From assembly GCA_013314795.1 (NCBI GenBank), contig JABUEZ010000002.1, positions 1 through 25,917 on the forward strand: 25,917 nucleotides of DNA. The letters run 5' to 3'. This stretch comes from Candidatus Profundicultor aquiphilus (GTDB lineage Bacteria > Atribacterota > Atribacteria > Atribacterales > Caldatribacteriaceae). The notes beneath the pieces are model-generated. The model was not told the origin of the DNA. It did not search any database and was given only the letters and a program-made list of their open reading frames with translations. Positions 6,015 through 13,885 of the stretch are shown in pieces (position 1 is the stretch's first letter; every line of letters begins with the position of its first letter). The position numbers were made by a program, and so were the translations under genes.

Positions 6015-7005
6015 ATCGTCCTTTCTCCCTTCGGATTTGAAGTTTTCTCTGGTAGGCACTGATGCTGGCCGCCAGGACAATGATCGACCCCATGATCACT
6101 TCGTGCCAGTAGGCCGAAGCCTTCATCAGGATAAGACCGTTTTTGACGATAGCAATAAGAAGAACCCCCAGAAATGTTCCTCCTACGGTTCCCACACCCC
6201 CGAAAACACTGGCCCCACCGAGGATGGCCGCGGCAATGACATCAAGCTCCATCCCCACGATGGCGTTGGGCTGAATCATCTGGTTGAGTTCTGCATGGAC
6301 AAACCCGGCCACCCCGGCCAGAAGGCCAATATAGCAATAAACGAAAAGTTGAATCCGAAAGATGTTAAACCCGGCCCGGCGAGCCGCCTCCAAATTCCCA
6401 CCCACCGCATAAATTTTCCTCCCTATGGGCAGGTATTTGAGCAGGAAAAACGTGATAATACCCAAAATCACCCAGAAGAGGGTAAAAATGGAAACTCCAA
6501 AGGGAACTCCTTTGGAACTCATCAGGGTGAAGAGTTTGAGTTTGGCAAATTCCCGGAAGGTAGGAGGAAATTTATAAATCCAGGTCCCTTTGCTTATAAA
6601 CATCAAGACCCCATAATAGAAATTGAGGGTTGAGATGGTGATAATCACCGGGTTCACCCGAGTGTAATAGACGAGACACCCGTTGATGGCCCCCAGGGCA
6701 ATACCAATGGGAATAGGAATGAGAAAGGCCAAAAGGACACTGTTCACCATGGTGCGGGAAATGATCACACCCATGATGTACTGGGCCACCGTAGCTGTAG
6801 CGGTGAAGGAAACATCGATCCCCCCGGAGATAAGAACGATCAGTTCCCCGAGTGCCACGATCCCCAGAAAGGAATTGTTGCGCAGAAGGTCAAAGAGGTT
6901 TTCCAGAGTCAAAAATTTGGGATTCATCACAGTCAAAAATATGGAGAGAACCACTACAATGGCCAGAAGATAGAGCTCAGTCTGCCTTCTCATCTGAAAT
7001 TTCAT
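5992..7005 (-). CDS. Sugar ABC importer permease 1 (BPD_transp_2 family)
   Basis: A 337-residue permease with roughly eight to ten membrane helices. Family motifs are GELIVLISGGIDVSF (about 55-69), AGFNIFRIQLFVYCYIGLLAGVAGFVHAELNQ and DVIAAAILGGASVFGGVGTVGGTFLGV. The ribosome site AGGAG lies ten bases before ATG 7005; a TTG at 7011 is the alternative start. It is 20 bases downstream of the ATPase gene and overlaps permease 2, so expression is coupled. It forms the membrane pore together with permease 2 and is energised by the fused ATPase. The substrate is probably a sugar or sugar-like compound. Confidence 0.9.
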   Translation of the reverse strand: MKFQMRRQTELYLLAIVVVLSIFLTVMNPKFLTLENLFDLLRNNSFLGIVALGELIVLISGGIDVSFTATATVAQYIMGVIISRTMVNSVLLAFLIPIPIGIALGAINGCLVYYTRVNPVIITISTLNFYYGVLMFISKGTWIYKFPPTFREFAKLKLFTLMSSKGVPFGVSIFTLFWVILGIITFFLLKYLPIGRKIYAVGGNLEAARRAGFNIFRIQLFVYCYIGLLAGVAGFVHAELNQMIQPNAIVGMELDVIAAAILGGASVFGGVGTVGGTFLGVLLIAIVKNGLILMKASAYWHEVIMGSIIVLAASISAYQRKLQIRREKGRFVEEQLF

Positions 7006-7025
7006 CGTCAAAGCTCTCCTCTATG

Positions 7026-8552
7026 TTATTCCCGAACCTTTCTTCTCAAGTCTTCTTCCGCCATAGAACGCGCATCAAATTCTTCCACAATCTTTCCGCC
7101 TTTCATCACCAGGATGCGATCACTGACCATCATCACTTCCTGTTCTTCATCAGAAATGAGAATGATGCTCAAACCTTTCTCGGTTAACTCAACCATGGAC
7201 TGATAGATGCTTTCCTTGGCCCCGATGTCCACCCCATGGGTGGGAGTATCAAGGATGAGAATTCTGGGTTCGGTCAAAATCCACTTGGCCAGAACCACTT
7301 TTTGCTGATTCCCCCCAGAAAGGGAACGAACCGGCGCTTCTACATCCGACGCCTTAATACCGAAATCTTTCACCGTTTGGCGGGCAAATTCCTGTTTTCT
7401 GCGTGGGTCGAGTAACCTACCCTTCTCCAGAAGTTTCTTGAGGACCGTAATCACCAGATTGTTTTCTACACTCTGGTCAAGCACCAGGCCCTGGAGCAGG
7501 CGGTTTTCCGGAACATACCCAATACCAAGACTGATCGCCCTCTGGACTGATTCACCCCGAAACTCCTTTCCTTCCACATATATTTTGCCCCCATCCGGAG
7601 GATTAAGACCAAAAAGAGAAAGGGCCATTTCTGTCCGCCCAGAACCCCGGGGACCGATGATCCCAAGAATCTCGCCCTTCCGGAGGGAGAAAGATATATC
7701 CCGATACTGATTGGTTCGAGAAAGGTTTTCGACCCTCAGCACTTCCGGTGCTACCTTGTGCATCCTGGTATCCCTTGTAAAAGCGAGCTTTTTGCCCGTC
7801 ATGAGAAATGAAAGCTTGCTCTGGTCAAGCTCCCGGGTTGGAAAAGTCCCAACCTTTTTTCCGTCTCGGAGCACCGTCACCCGATCGCTGATCTCCAGCA
7901 CCTCATCCAGACGGTGACTGATAAAAAGAATGGCTATGCCCTGCTCTTTTAAACCACGGATGAAGGTAAAAAGGCGGTTTACTTCTTTCCAGGTTAATGA
8001 CGAGGTCGGTTCATCCAGAATAATCAAACGAGCATAACCCGCAATGGCCCGACATATGGCCACCAGTTGCTGGTCTGCAATGGGAAGTTTTCGCACCTCC
8101 ACATCAAGCGGAAGTGAAACCCCCAGTTTTTCCATTACTTCTGTGCTCCGTTCCCAGATTTTTCTCCAGTCTACAAAAGAGCGGAAACCTTCCAGATAAA
8201 AATGAGAAGCGATATTCTCGGCCACCGAAAGATTGGGAAAAAGCGATAGATCCTGATGGACCACGTGAATGCCAAGATGGTGGGCTTCAAAAGGGGTTAA
8301 GAAAGTAACCTTCTTCCCACCAATGATGATTTCCGCCCCGGTTTCCGGCTGCAGAACCCCGGTAGCAATCTTCACCAGGGTACTTTTTCCAGAACCATTC
8401 TCCCCAACCAGGGCATGGACTTCCCCCAGAAGGATTTCAAAATCAACGTTTTCTAAGGCCTGCACCCCTCCAAAACGCTTGCTCACATGACGCAGCTGAA
8501 GGAATGGTTCTCCGCTCAGGGTGAACTGCTTCTCTTCGACGTTGGTCACCAA
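7026..8552 (-). CDS. Sugar ABC importer ATPase, fused double ABC domains (RbsA/RhaT/LsrA type)
   Basis: This 508-residue protein contains two ABC cassettes in tandem. Cassette 1 has Walker A GENGSGKST (50-58), a degenerate signature LPIADQQLV, Walker B LIILDEP (D180-E181) and H-loop H213. Cassette 2 has the family's altered Walker A GPRGSGRTE (Lys replaced by R306), a canonical signature LSGGNQQ (411-417), and Walker B LILDTPTHGVD, where Thr436 replaces the catalytic Glu. ATP hydrolysis is therefore expected mainly in cassette 1's composite site. The start is TTG at 8552, six bases after AAGGAG; a GTG follows immediately and could be used instead. It lies between the binding-protein gene (separated by a hairpin) and the two permease genes. 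Confidence 0.92.
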   Translation of the reverse strand: MVTNVEEKQFTLSGEPFLQLRHVSKRFGGVQALENVDFEILLGEVHALVGENGSGKSTLVKIATGVLQPETGAEIIIGGKKVTFLTPFEAHHLGIHVVHQDLSLFPNLSVAENIASHFYLEGFRSFVDWRKIWERSTEVMEKLGVSLPLDVEVRKLPIADQQLVAICRAIAGYARLIILDEPTSSLTWKEVNRLFTFIRGLKEQGIAILFISHRLDEVLEISDRVTVLRDGKKVGTFPTRELDQSKLSFLMTGKKLAFTRDTRMHKVAPEVLRVENLSRTNQYRDISFSLRKGEILGIIGPRGSGRTEMALSLFGLNPPDGGKIYVEGKEFRGESVQRAISLGIGYVPENRLLQGLVLDQSVENNLVITVLKKLLEKGRLLDPRRKQEFARQTVKDFGIKASDVEAPVRSLSGGNQQKVVLAKWILTEPRILILDTPTHGVDIGAKESIYQSMVELTEKGLSIILISDEEQEVMMVSDRILVMKGGKIVEEFDARSMAEEDLRRKVRE

Positions 8553-8574
8553 AGTCTACTCCTTAATAAGCAAA

Positions 8575-8599
8575 CAGGGGAGGGTTAACCCCTCCCCTG
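8575..8599 (-). terminator. Intercistronic hairpin (attenuator) after the sugar-binding protein gene
   Basis: CAGGGGAGGG (8575-8584), a five-base loop, CCCTCCCCTG (8590-8599): ten perfect pairs. On the minus strand it is followed by TTTGCTTATT, a poor U-tract. It probably terminates only part of the transcripts or protects the upstream mRNA from 3' decay, giving more binding protein than transporter. Confidence 0.7.
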
Positions 8600-8609
8600 C
8601 GCCATCGAC

Positions 8610-9629
8610 TTAGAAACCGAGCTTTTCCGCCGCTTCAGCGGTATCCATGATCTTAATCTGGTTGACCACAACCACCTTATCCTTGACATCGATGGGACCT
8701 AAACCAGGAATTTCAAGACCCGGTTTAATTTCCTTACCGTCAAGGATGGCCTTGGCGATATAGACCATGGCGTACCCGGCATCCTTTGGATCCCAGAGTT
8801 GTGCCCAGTCAACAGCACCAGTAGCAAGATACGGTGCCACCGTGGAGGGAATGGCGTCACCCACCACGATAATTTTGTCCTCCATCCCCTTTTCGGCTAC
8901 AGCCTGTGCCGCGCCAATGGGCCCGAGGCTTCCCCAACCGATAACCGCTTTGAACTGGTCACCATAAGTGGTGATGAGGTCAAGCACTGCCGCTCGAGAA
9001 TCTTCCACACTTTCTGCGGTCGGCAAACGGGAAGTCAACTCTTTCAGGAAAGGATATTTCTCCTTCACATACTCCAGGGCCACATCCGCCCAGTAGTTGT
9101 GCAGTGGAACGGTAAGGCTCCCTACAAGCATCACAAAACCAGCTGGATTCTCAGGACTGTAGTTCTTGATTTCTCCAGTTTCTTCCAGTTTTTTCACGAT
9201 GGCATCAATGGGGTTCTTCCCAAACTGAACGCTATCGATGGTTTCGATATCCCAGTCAATGGCTCCGGTCTCAAACGGCGACTCATGGGTGAGGACGACG
9301 ATCCCCTTTTCCCGCGCCTTGGTAAACACTGGCACCAGAGCCTTGGCGTCATTGGGCACCACACAGACAGCGTTAACCCCTCTGGTTACCAGGTCTTCCA
9401 CCATCTGTACTTGAGGCGCCGGGTCTGCCGTGGACGGACCAACCAGATAGGCATTGACTCCCAGATCTTTGGCCGCTTGATCCACGCCTTCCGCCATCCG
9501 GTTAAACCAGGGAATACCGGCGATTTTGACCACTACCGCAATTTCGTATGGCTTTTGTGCTGAAGCTGGAAATACCACACCCAGAAGCAGAACACATGAC
9601 AGCACCAATACTGCCCAGCCCTTTTTCAT
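8610..9629 (-). CDS. Sugar ABC importer substrate-binding protein (Peripla_BP_4, LsrB/RhaS-like)
   Basis: A 339-residue exported binding protein. The signal peptide ends near ASA-Q25. The mature protein has the two-lobed LacI-like fold: YEIAVVVKIAGIPWFNRMAEGVDQAAKDLGV, then GVNAVCVVPNDAKALVPVFTKAREKGIVVLTHES, and AQLWDPKDAGYAMVYIAKAILDGKEI with IPGLGPIDV near the end. The last part is typical of the LsrB/RhaS branch. Of six LsrB residues that contact AI-2, by my hand alignment only K35 is kept. D116 becomes E116, the Asp-Gln pair becomes Leu-His (176-177), and the Pro and Ala of the last loop become W232 and S234. AI-2 uptake is therefore unlikely, and rhamnose or another sugar fits better. 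It is first in its operon, behind a near-consensus promoter. Confidence 0.9.
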   Translation of the reverse strand: MKKGWAVLVLSCVLLLGVVFPASAQKPYEIAVVVKIAGIPWFNRMAEGVDQAAKDLGVNAYLVGPSTADPAPQVQMVEDLVTRGVNAVCVVPNDAKALVPVFTKAREKGIVVLTHESPFETGAIDWDIETIDSVQFGKNPIDAIVKKLEETGEIKNYSPENPAGFVMLVGSLTVPLHNYWADVALEYVKEKYPFLKELTSRLPTAESVEDSRAAVLDLITTYGDQFKAVIGWGSLGPIGAAQAVAEKGMEDKIIVVGDAIPSTVAPYLATGAVDWAQLWDPKDAGYAMVYIAKAILDGKEIKPGLEIPGLGPIDVKDKVVVVNQIKIMDTAEAAEKLGF

Positions 9630-9684
9630 AACTCCACCCCCTCAAATGAAGTAATGAAAATTTTTGGGCGTTATCCCATTCCTA

Positions 9685-9713
9685 ATTGTATTTTTCTGAA
9701 CTGCAACTGTCAA
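9685..9713 (-). promoter_or_regulatory. Promoter of the sugar ABC importer operon
   Basis: On the minus strand: TTGACA (9713 to 9708), exactly 17 bases, TACAAT (9690 to 9685). The start would fall near 9678, giving a leader of about 50 bases with a GGGGGTGGAG ribosome site. I see no clear operator. Confidence 0.82.
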
Positions 9714-9828
9714 ACAAAGCACCCAAACTCACTATAAGGCCCACAGATGAGCAAATGGACAAAAGTATGCTCCGCCCTTCTTTCCCGTCAGTTCTGAAAT
9801 AATAACCCGGAAAACAAACTTCCAGCCA

Positions 9829-9870
9829 GGAGGGAACAGGGGTTTTGGTAAACCGCCCCCTGTTCCCTCC
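9829..9870 (-). terminator. Strong hairpin ending the ABC-2 exporter operon
   Basis: GGAGGGAACAGGGG (9829-9842), a 14-base loop, CCCCTGTTCCCTCC (9857-9870): 14 perfect pairs, beginning six bases after the last stop codon. The U-rich part on the minus strand (TTTGTTTT) comes about nine bases later, so termination may be imperfect or the stem may mainly block decay. Confidence 0.75.
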
Positions 9871-9875
9871 CGAGT

Positions 9876-11204
9876 TTACTTCTCAATCTTACTGATTCTT
9901 CCCAGAATGGTTACTACCCCAACCAGAAGTGGGATAAAGGCAGCAATATAGATGTAGGAGGCGTTTTCTTTTTTCAGGATACGAATGGTTCTTTCGCTTT
10001 TTTCTTCGGGTCGACTACCGCCGGCCGTAACCACTGAAACCTGATAATCGGTTTTGGGAAGATTGGGCGATAAACTCACCTTGTAGCTTTCAAAGGTCGG
10101 TTGATAACCTTTTTTCTGTAATTCTTCATCGTAGGGAATAATTTCATATCCCAGTTCAGGGCCAGGAATCTGTTTGACAAAATACGGCGACCGTTCCACC
10201 GTTTGCAGGATTTCTTTGCCCCTTCCAAAAAGAAGAGTCACCTGTTCAACCGGGTCGACGTGAACCCATTTGAAGCGTTCAATACGGCCGATTTCCTGGG
10301 GGTCGACCAGTTTGTTATAGTATAACTCGTTATATTCCTCCTGCCTGTAAGGGTTGAAATAGAGTTCATTCTTACCCACGGCATGAATCACCCAGGAAGG
10401 ATCGTCGCAATTTTCCTTTTTGGTCCAGCGGTTACCGGGGATAATCTCGTATCCCACACCGCCCTTACGGCGGGAAGTGAAGACTACCACCTTCTTTTCG
10501 CTTCCTTCAAAAATGGTCCCGTCATCCCGACGTAGCCTGATTTCATACTTTCCAGGAGGAAGGTTCAAAACAAAACCAAAAGCTGGGTCCGAGGCATAGA
10601 AACCCACAAATTCAGGAGGTTTGGGTTCTTTGGGAATGGGAATGTTCAGAGGTCCTTCTTCCCCCGCCTCGCGGCGCCGACGCACTTCTTCAAAGAATCG
10701 GTTTAAAGACTCTCGGTACTGCTCCATAGCCTGGTAATACTCTTTCAACTTTTGATTGAAGGCGTCAACGGCTTCCTTGTATTTTTTATGGTAGGCATCG
10801 GCCTCTTCGTTGAGATACATGACGGCTTTTTCAGACCAGTATCCTTTGGGATAGTAAAGGACATACTTCTGCTCTTCCTGGGTGGCAATAACTTTCCCGT
10901 TTTGAAGAATTTCCAGTTTACCGGAAATTTTTTCGTTGAGGGTACTGAACCCGGCCATATACCGACGGGTAATGGGCCAGTAATAAACGATAGTTTTAGT
11001 GGGAGAAATGACACTATTTTCATTGGCGATAAGGTAAATGGTTTCTTCACTCTGGGGGCAGAAGCTCTTGCTGAAGGTGGAACCATTAAAAGAGGTCAAG
11101 GAGTACACTAACTGCTCTTTGAAGGGAGTCTCCTGAGCAAAAAGCAAGGTCGAAAAACTCAGCACAATACCTGTAATAATTAAAAACCCGAGGAAGCGTT
11201 TCAT
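9876..11204 (-). CDS. Membrane-anchored extracytoplasmic protein of unknown function, ABC-2 exporter partner
   Basis: I do not recognise this 442-residue protein. It has a signal peptide (1-23, ending near FAQ), a beta-rich N-terminal part, and a charged helical stretch with coiled-coil character at about 132-180 (EEADAYHKKYKEAVDAF to FFEEVRRRREAG). Next come a proline-rich link (IPIPKEPKPPEF), two further beta regions and a single C-terminal membrane helix (about 417-435) with a short basic tail. The hexapeptide GYEIIP occurs at 251-256 and 352-357, hinting at an internal duplication. A PPGKYEIRL turn (216-224) echoes the PPGKYTLKA of its operon partner. Its ATG overlaps the permease stop (ATGA). 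Topology suggests it sits outside the membrane over the exporter, perhaps as an adaptor or sensor; that is inference. Confidence 0.82.
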   Translation of the reverse strand: MKRFLGFLIITGIVLSFSTLLFAQETPFKEQLVYSLTSFNGSTFSKSFCPQSEETIYLIANENSVISPTKTIVYYWPITRRYMAGFSTLNEKISGKLEILQNGKVIATQEEQKYVLYYPKGYWSEKAVMYLNEEADAYHKKYKEAVDAFNQKLKEYYQAMEQYRESLNRFFEEVRRRREAGEEGPLNIPIPKEPKPPEFVGFYASDPAFGFVLNLPPGKYEIRLRRDDGTIFEGSEKKVVVFTSRRKGGVGYEIIPGNRWTKKENCDDPSWVIHAVGKNELYFNPYRQEEYNELYYNKLVDPQEIGRIERFKWVHVDPVEQVTLLFGRGKEILQTVERSPYFVKQIPGPELGYEIIPYDEELQKKGYQPTFESYKVSLSPNLPKTDYQVSVVTAGGSRPEEKSERTIRILKKENASYIYIAAFIPLLVGVVTILGRISKIEK

Positions 11205-12019
11205 GCTTTCACCCCCTTCTTTCCCATGGCGTAAATGGAGAGGAAAACAAACACCAGCGAATAGATAACACAGTACAGGGCATGGGTCAAATACAAAGTC
11301 CAGTTTTCGAGAACCACGCTATCCAGACCCCGGCTCAGATAGGCAAACGGGGAAACCCAGTTGATGGCATGAAAGACATACGCGGTAGCCTGCCGCAGAT
11401 ACAGCATGGACGGTGAGAGCGATTCCTTTTCAATCCCAAGAAGCATATTATATACGAACTGAATGGCTAAGAAGGCTCCCAGAACGGCAATCAGGGTAAT
11501 GATGGAATTCCGGATTCTCCCGGTAAGCGAAGAAATGAACAATCCGAAACTCACCACACAGGAAATGAGGAACACCCCCATGATGAGGGCCCGTACCAGC
11601 CCTCCTGTGAAACCGAGATTGGTGAGAGCGCTGACGATATAAAAGTACAGCGCCGTGAATCCCAGAGCAAGAATCCCCAGAGAAAGATCCTTCAGATATT
11701 TGCTCCAGAGAAAACTGGACGAAGTCACAGGACCATAAAAGAGAACCTCCAGGGTCCCCTGCTCCCGTTCACGAGAAATAGAAATGGCCGAAACAATGAC
11801 AAGATATAGAGAGATGATGATGAGAGTCAGGTAAAGGGGGTAATTGAGAGGAAATGCTGAAACCAAAATGTCCTCTTCTCTTGTGGCATCCAGAAAGTTT
11901 TTGAGAATAAAAGAAGAAACAAGAAACGAAGCAAAAAGAGCCCCATAGTAGCCAAAACTATAGAGGGTATAGAGAAAATCCCGTTTAAAGAGTGTTCGGA
12001 GAACTCGACTTCTACCCAT
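11201..12019 (-). CDS. ABC-2 type permease
   Basis: A 272-residue permease with about six membrane helices. An amphipathic N-terminus (RTLFKRDFLYTLYSFGYYGALFAS) leads into the first helix. The cytoplasmic loop SISREREQGTLEVLFYGPVTSSSFLWSKYLKD is the hallmark of ABC-2 and NosY-like permeases and contacts the ATPase. The C-terminal part has a long outside loop between helices 5 and 6 (LSPSMLYLRQATAYVFHAINWVSPFAYLSRGLD). It starts two bases after the preceding stop, with AAGGAGG seven bases upstream. Together with the ATPase gene it should form an exporter, or a machine acting on the outer leaflet. The substrate is unknown. Confidence 0.88.
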   Translation of the reverse strand: MGRSRVLRTLFKRDFLYTLYSFGYYGALFASFLVSSFILKNFLDATREEDILVSAFPLNYPLYLTLIIISLYLVIVSAISISREREQGTLEVLFYGPVTSSSFLWSKYLKDLSLGILALGFTALYFYIVSALTNLGFTGGLVRALIMGVFLISCVVSFGLFISSLTGRIRNSIITLIAVLGAFLAIQFVYNMLLGIEKESLSPSMLYLRQATAYVFHAINWVSPFAYLSRGLDSVVLENWTLYLTHALYCVIYSLVFVFLSIYAMGKKGVKA

Positions 12020-12021
12020 CG

Positions 12022-12741
12022 CTATTCCTCCTTTTTCACCAGTTCCACATCTTCAATTACGTCTTCAAAGTTCCCCTGCGGGGTACGAAGGAGGAGTTCC
12101 AGCAACCCATACTGTTCTTTTTCTTTGTCAACCTGCACCTTGTCCCAGGAAATCAGGCCCTTATTTCGAGCCAGATACGCCTTCGAATCCCAGAAAAGTT
12201 CAATCGGCCCTTCGAAAAGCAGTCTCCCACGGGAAAAATTCTCAGCATCTCCTTCGCGTACATAGAGTTTACCCTCAAGCTGAAGCGGAAAACCAGGGAA
12301 ATCGGATATGCCCACTCCCTGAGCATCCTTGAAACGGATTTCAATCTCGATACCCCGGTCAGTGGGATCCGCAAAACAGATGATCCCTGCCAACCCAGGG
12401 ATTTCCTTTCCCTCCATGGTGAAATCAAAGACGTTTTCCCCTCGTTTGATCTCCAGTTCCTTCGTCACCGGATGGTAATACGGTGCTTCAGCCTTCAGGG
12501 TATATTTTCCTGGAGGGATACGGGTAATCCTGTACTCTTTACTCTGAAACAGGATATCAGAGCGTCCCCCAATGCTCAGGGTGAGCTTTCTGACCACATC
12601 CTGAGAGTAGAGGTCCGTAACCTTTCCTTTTAAAATCCCGTATGGTACCCGGGTGCTGAAATACGCAAGCATAAGAAGCACAACCACCGCAAGACCCAGG
12701 ACAGACAGAAAAGCAATCCATACCCTGTTACGCTTTTTCAT
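12022..12741 (-). CDS. Membrane-anchored protein with carboxypeptidase-regulatory-like domain
   Basis: A 239-residue protein with one N-terminal membrane anchor (about 8-28) preceded by KKRNR, so most of it lies outside the cytoplasm. Residues 36-108 resemble a carboxypeptidase regulatory-like (CarboxypepD_reg/PEGA type) beta-sandwich: GILKGKVTDLYSQDVVRKLTLSIGG..., a RIPPGKYTLKAEAPYYHP turn, and ELEIKRGENVFDFTM. The rest (about 115-239) is an unassigned, acidic, beta-rich region. Its first 14 bases overlap the ATPase gene, and only two bases separate it from the permease. It may be a lid or substrate-handling factor for the exporter. This accessory role is inferred from operon position and topology. 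Confidence 0.82.
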   Translation of the reverse strand: MKKRNRVWIAFLSVLGLAVVVLLMLAYFSTRVPYGILKGKVTDLYSQDVVRKLTLSIGGRSDILFQSKEYRITRIPPGKYTLKAEAPYYHPVTKELEIKRGENVFDFTMEGKEIPGLAGIICFADPTDRGIEIEIRFKDAQGVGISDFPGFPLQLEGKLYVREGDAENFSRGRLLFEGPIELFWDSKAYLARNKGLISWDKVQVDKEKEQYGLLELLLRTPQGNFEDVIEDVELVKKEE

Positions 12742-13684
12742 GATTCTCTTCCCCCCGTGTCAAGAGCGAAACATTTTGCTGGGTGATGGTGATAAAAGCC
12801 TCCTCCAGGCTCATTTCCTTGGTTTTCATCGAGAGCACCAGAAACCCCTTTTCATAGAGAAAACGAGAAAGTTCAATCCGGTAATCCCGGTCGGTTTTGA
12901 GTTCCACTTCAAGATGATGTCCCTGAAGAAGGGCATGTTTGACGAAAGGAAGCGATTCAAATTCCTGTTCAAGGCCTGTGATATCCCGGTCAACTTCGAT
13001 TTCGAGCACCACGGTATCGGTTAATCTGCGCTTGATATTCTCCATGGTGTCTTCGGCCAAAAGCCTTCCCCGATTGATGATGGCTACCTTTTTGCACAGC
13101 CTCTCTACCTCAGAGAGAAGATGAGAAGAAACAAAAATGGTTCGCCCCAGGCGATTCTCTTCCTCAATGAGGTCTCGAATTTGTTTAATGCTGGTGGGGT
13201 CAAGATTGGCCACCGGCTCATCAAGAATAAGGAGTTCCGGATCGTGAAGCAATGCACGGGCAAAAGCCAGCTTCTGCTGCATTCCTTTGGAATAGGCTCC
13301 CACCTTTTTATTCCGGTCATTTTTCAAACCCACTGCTTCCAGGAGATTATCAATTCGCTTCTCCACATTGGGGACCTGATAGAGTTCCCCAAAAAAGGCA
13401 AGATATTCCTGGGCGGTCATTTCTTTGTAAAAGTACTGGTTCTCGGAAACAACTCCGATTTTCCGCTTGATGGCCACGTTTCTGGGATTTAACTCTTCCC
13501 CCAGAAGGTAAATTTTTCCACTGGTGGGAGGGATGAGTCCCAGAAGCATCATGATGGTGGTACTTTTTCCTGCTCCATTGGGACCCAGAAAACCATAAAT
13601 ATCACCCCTCTCCACTCTCAGATTGAGGTTATCGACTGCTCTAAAACCGTTAAATTCCTTGGTAAGACCCATAGTTTGAATCAT
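12728..13684 (-). CDS. ABC transporter ATPase, CcmA/NatA type
   Basis: A 318-residue ATPase with the standard cassette in the first 215 residues: Walker A GPNGAGKST (34-42), Q-loop ENQ (81-83), signature YSKGMQQKL (131-139), Walker B LLILDEP with D155-E156, D-loop NLD and H-loop H188 (SSHLL). The extra C-terminal domain of about 100 residues (two short alpha-beta units ending SLEEAFITITQQ) is usual for drug, lipid and copper-type ABC-2 exporters and helps dimerisation. It is first in the four-gene operon, with a promoter about 90 bases upstream. Its energy drives the ABC-2 permease encoded two genes later. The substrate is not predictable. Confidence 0.93.
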   Translation of the reverse strand: MIQTMGLTKEFNGFRAVDNLNLRVERGDIYGFLGPNGAGKSTTIMMLLGLIPPTSGKIYLLGEELNPRNVAIKRKIGVVSENQYFYKEMTAQEYLAFFGELYQVPNVEKRIDNLLEAVGLKNDRNKKVGAYSKGMQQKLAFARALLHDPELLILDEPVANLDPTSIKQIRDLIEEENRLGRTIFVSSHLLSEVERLCKKVAIINRGRLLAEDTMENIKRRLTDTVVLEIEVDRDITGLEQEFESLPFVKHALLQGHHLEVELKTDRDYRIELSRFLYEKGFLVLSMKTKEMSLEEAFITITQQNVSLLTRGEENHEKA

Positions 13685-13771
13685 AAACCATTCCCTGACC
13701 TCCCTTCTCCACGATCTCTTTTAGAGATACTTCTTCCCTCAGCGAGAAGTTCCTTTTCAAGAACCAAACTT

Positions 13772-13800
13772 AGTTTAAAAGTGGGGGATGTCCATGTCAA
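13772..13800 (-). promoter_or_regulatory. Promoter of the ABC-2 exporter operon
   Basis: On the minus strand: TTGACA (13800 to 13795), 17 bases, TAAACT (13777 to 13772). The leader is about 80 bases and contains a small hairpin, ATCTCT-TTT-AGAGAT (13714-13728). Confidence 0.75.
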
Positions 13801-13851
13801 ACGTTTTCCATTCTTTTCTCTTTTTTCGGTCTCCCCAAAAGTTCCTCAGCA

Positions 13852-13860
13852 TGCTACAAT
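13852..13860 (+). promoter_or_regulatory. Extended -10 of the rhomboid/LysO operon
   Basis: TGCTACAAT on the plus strand, an extended -10 of form TGnTACAAT. No good -35 is visible. The start would lie near 13867, which excludes the ATG at 13859 and supports ATG 13886 as the first start codon. Confidence 0.5.
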
Positions 13861-13885
13861 GAAAAAAAAGTTGGGGGGGTTAAAA

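Noticed and set aside
8799..9563. Plus-strand open frame of 254 codons
   Set aside because: It is antisense to the sugar-binding protein, rich in His, Arg and Pro, with no recognisable domain.
13676..13885. Upstream part of the membrane-protein open frame
   Set aside because: It overlaps the promoter and leader of the divergent ABC operon and lies before the predicted extended -10; its composition is not membrane-like.
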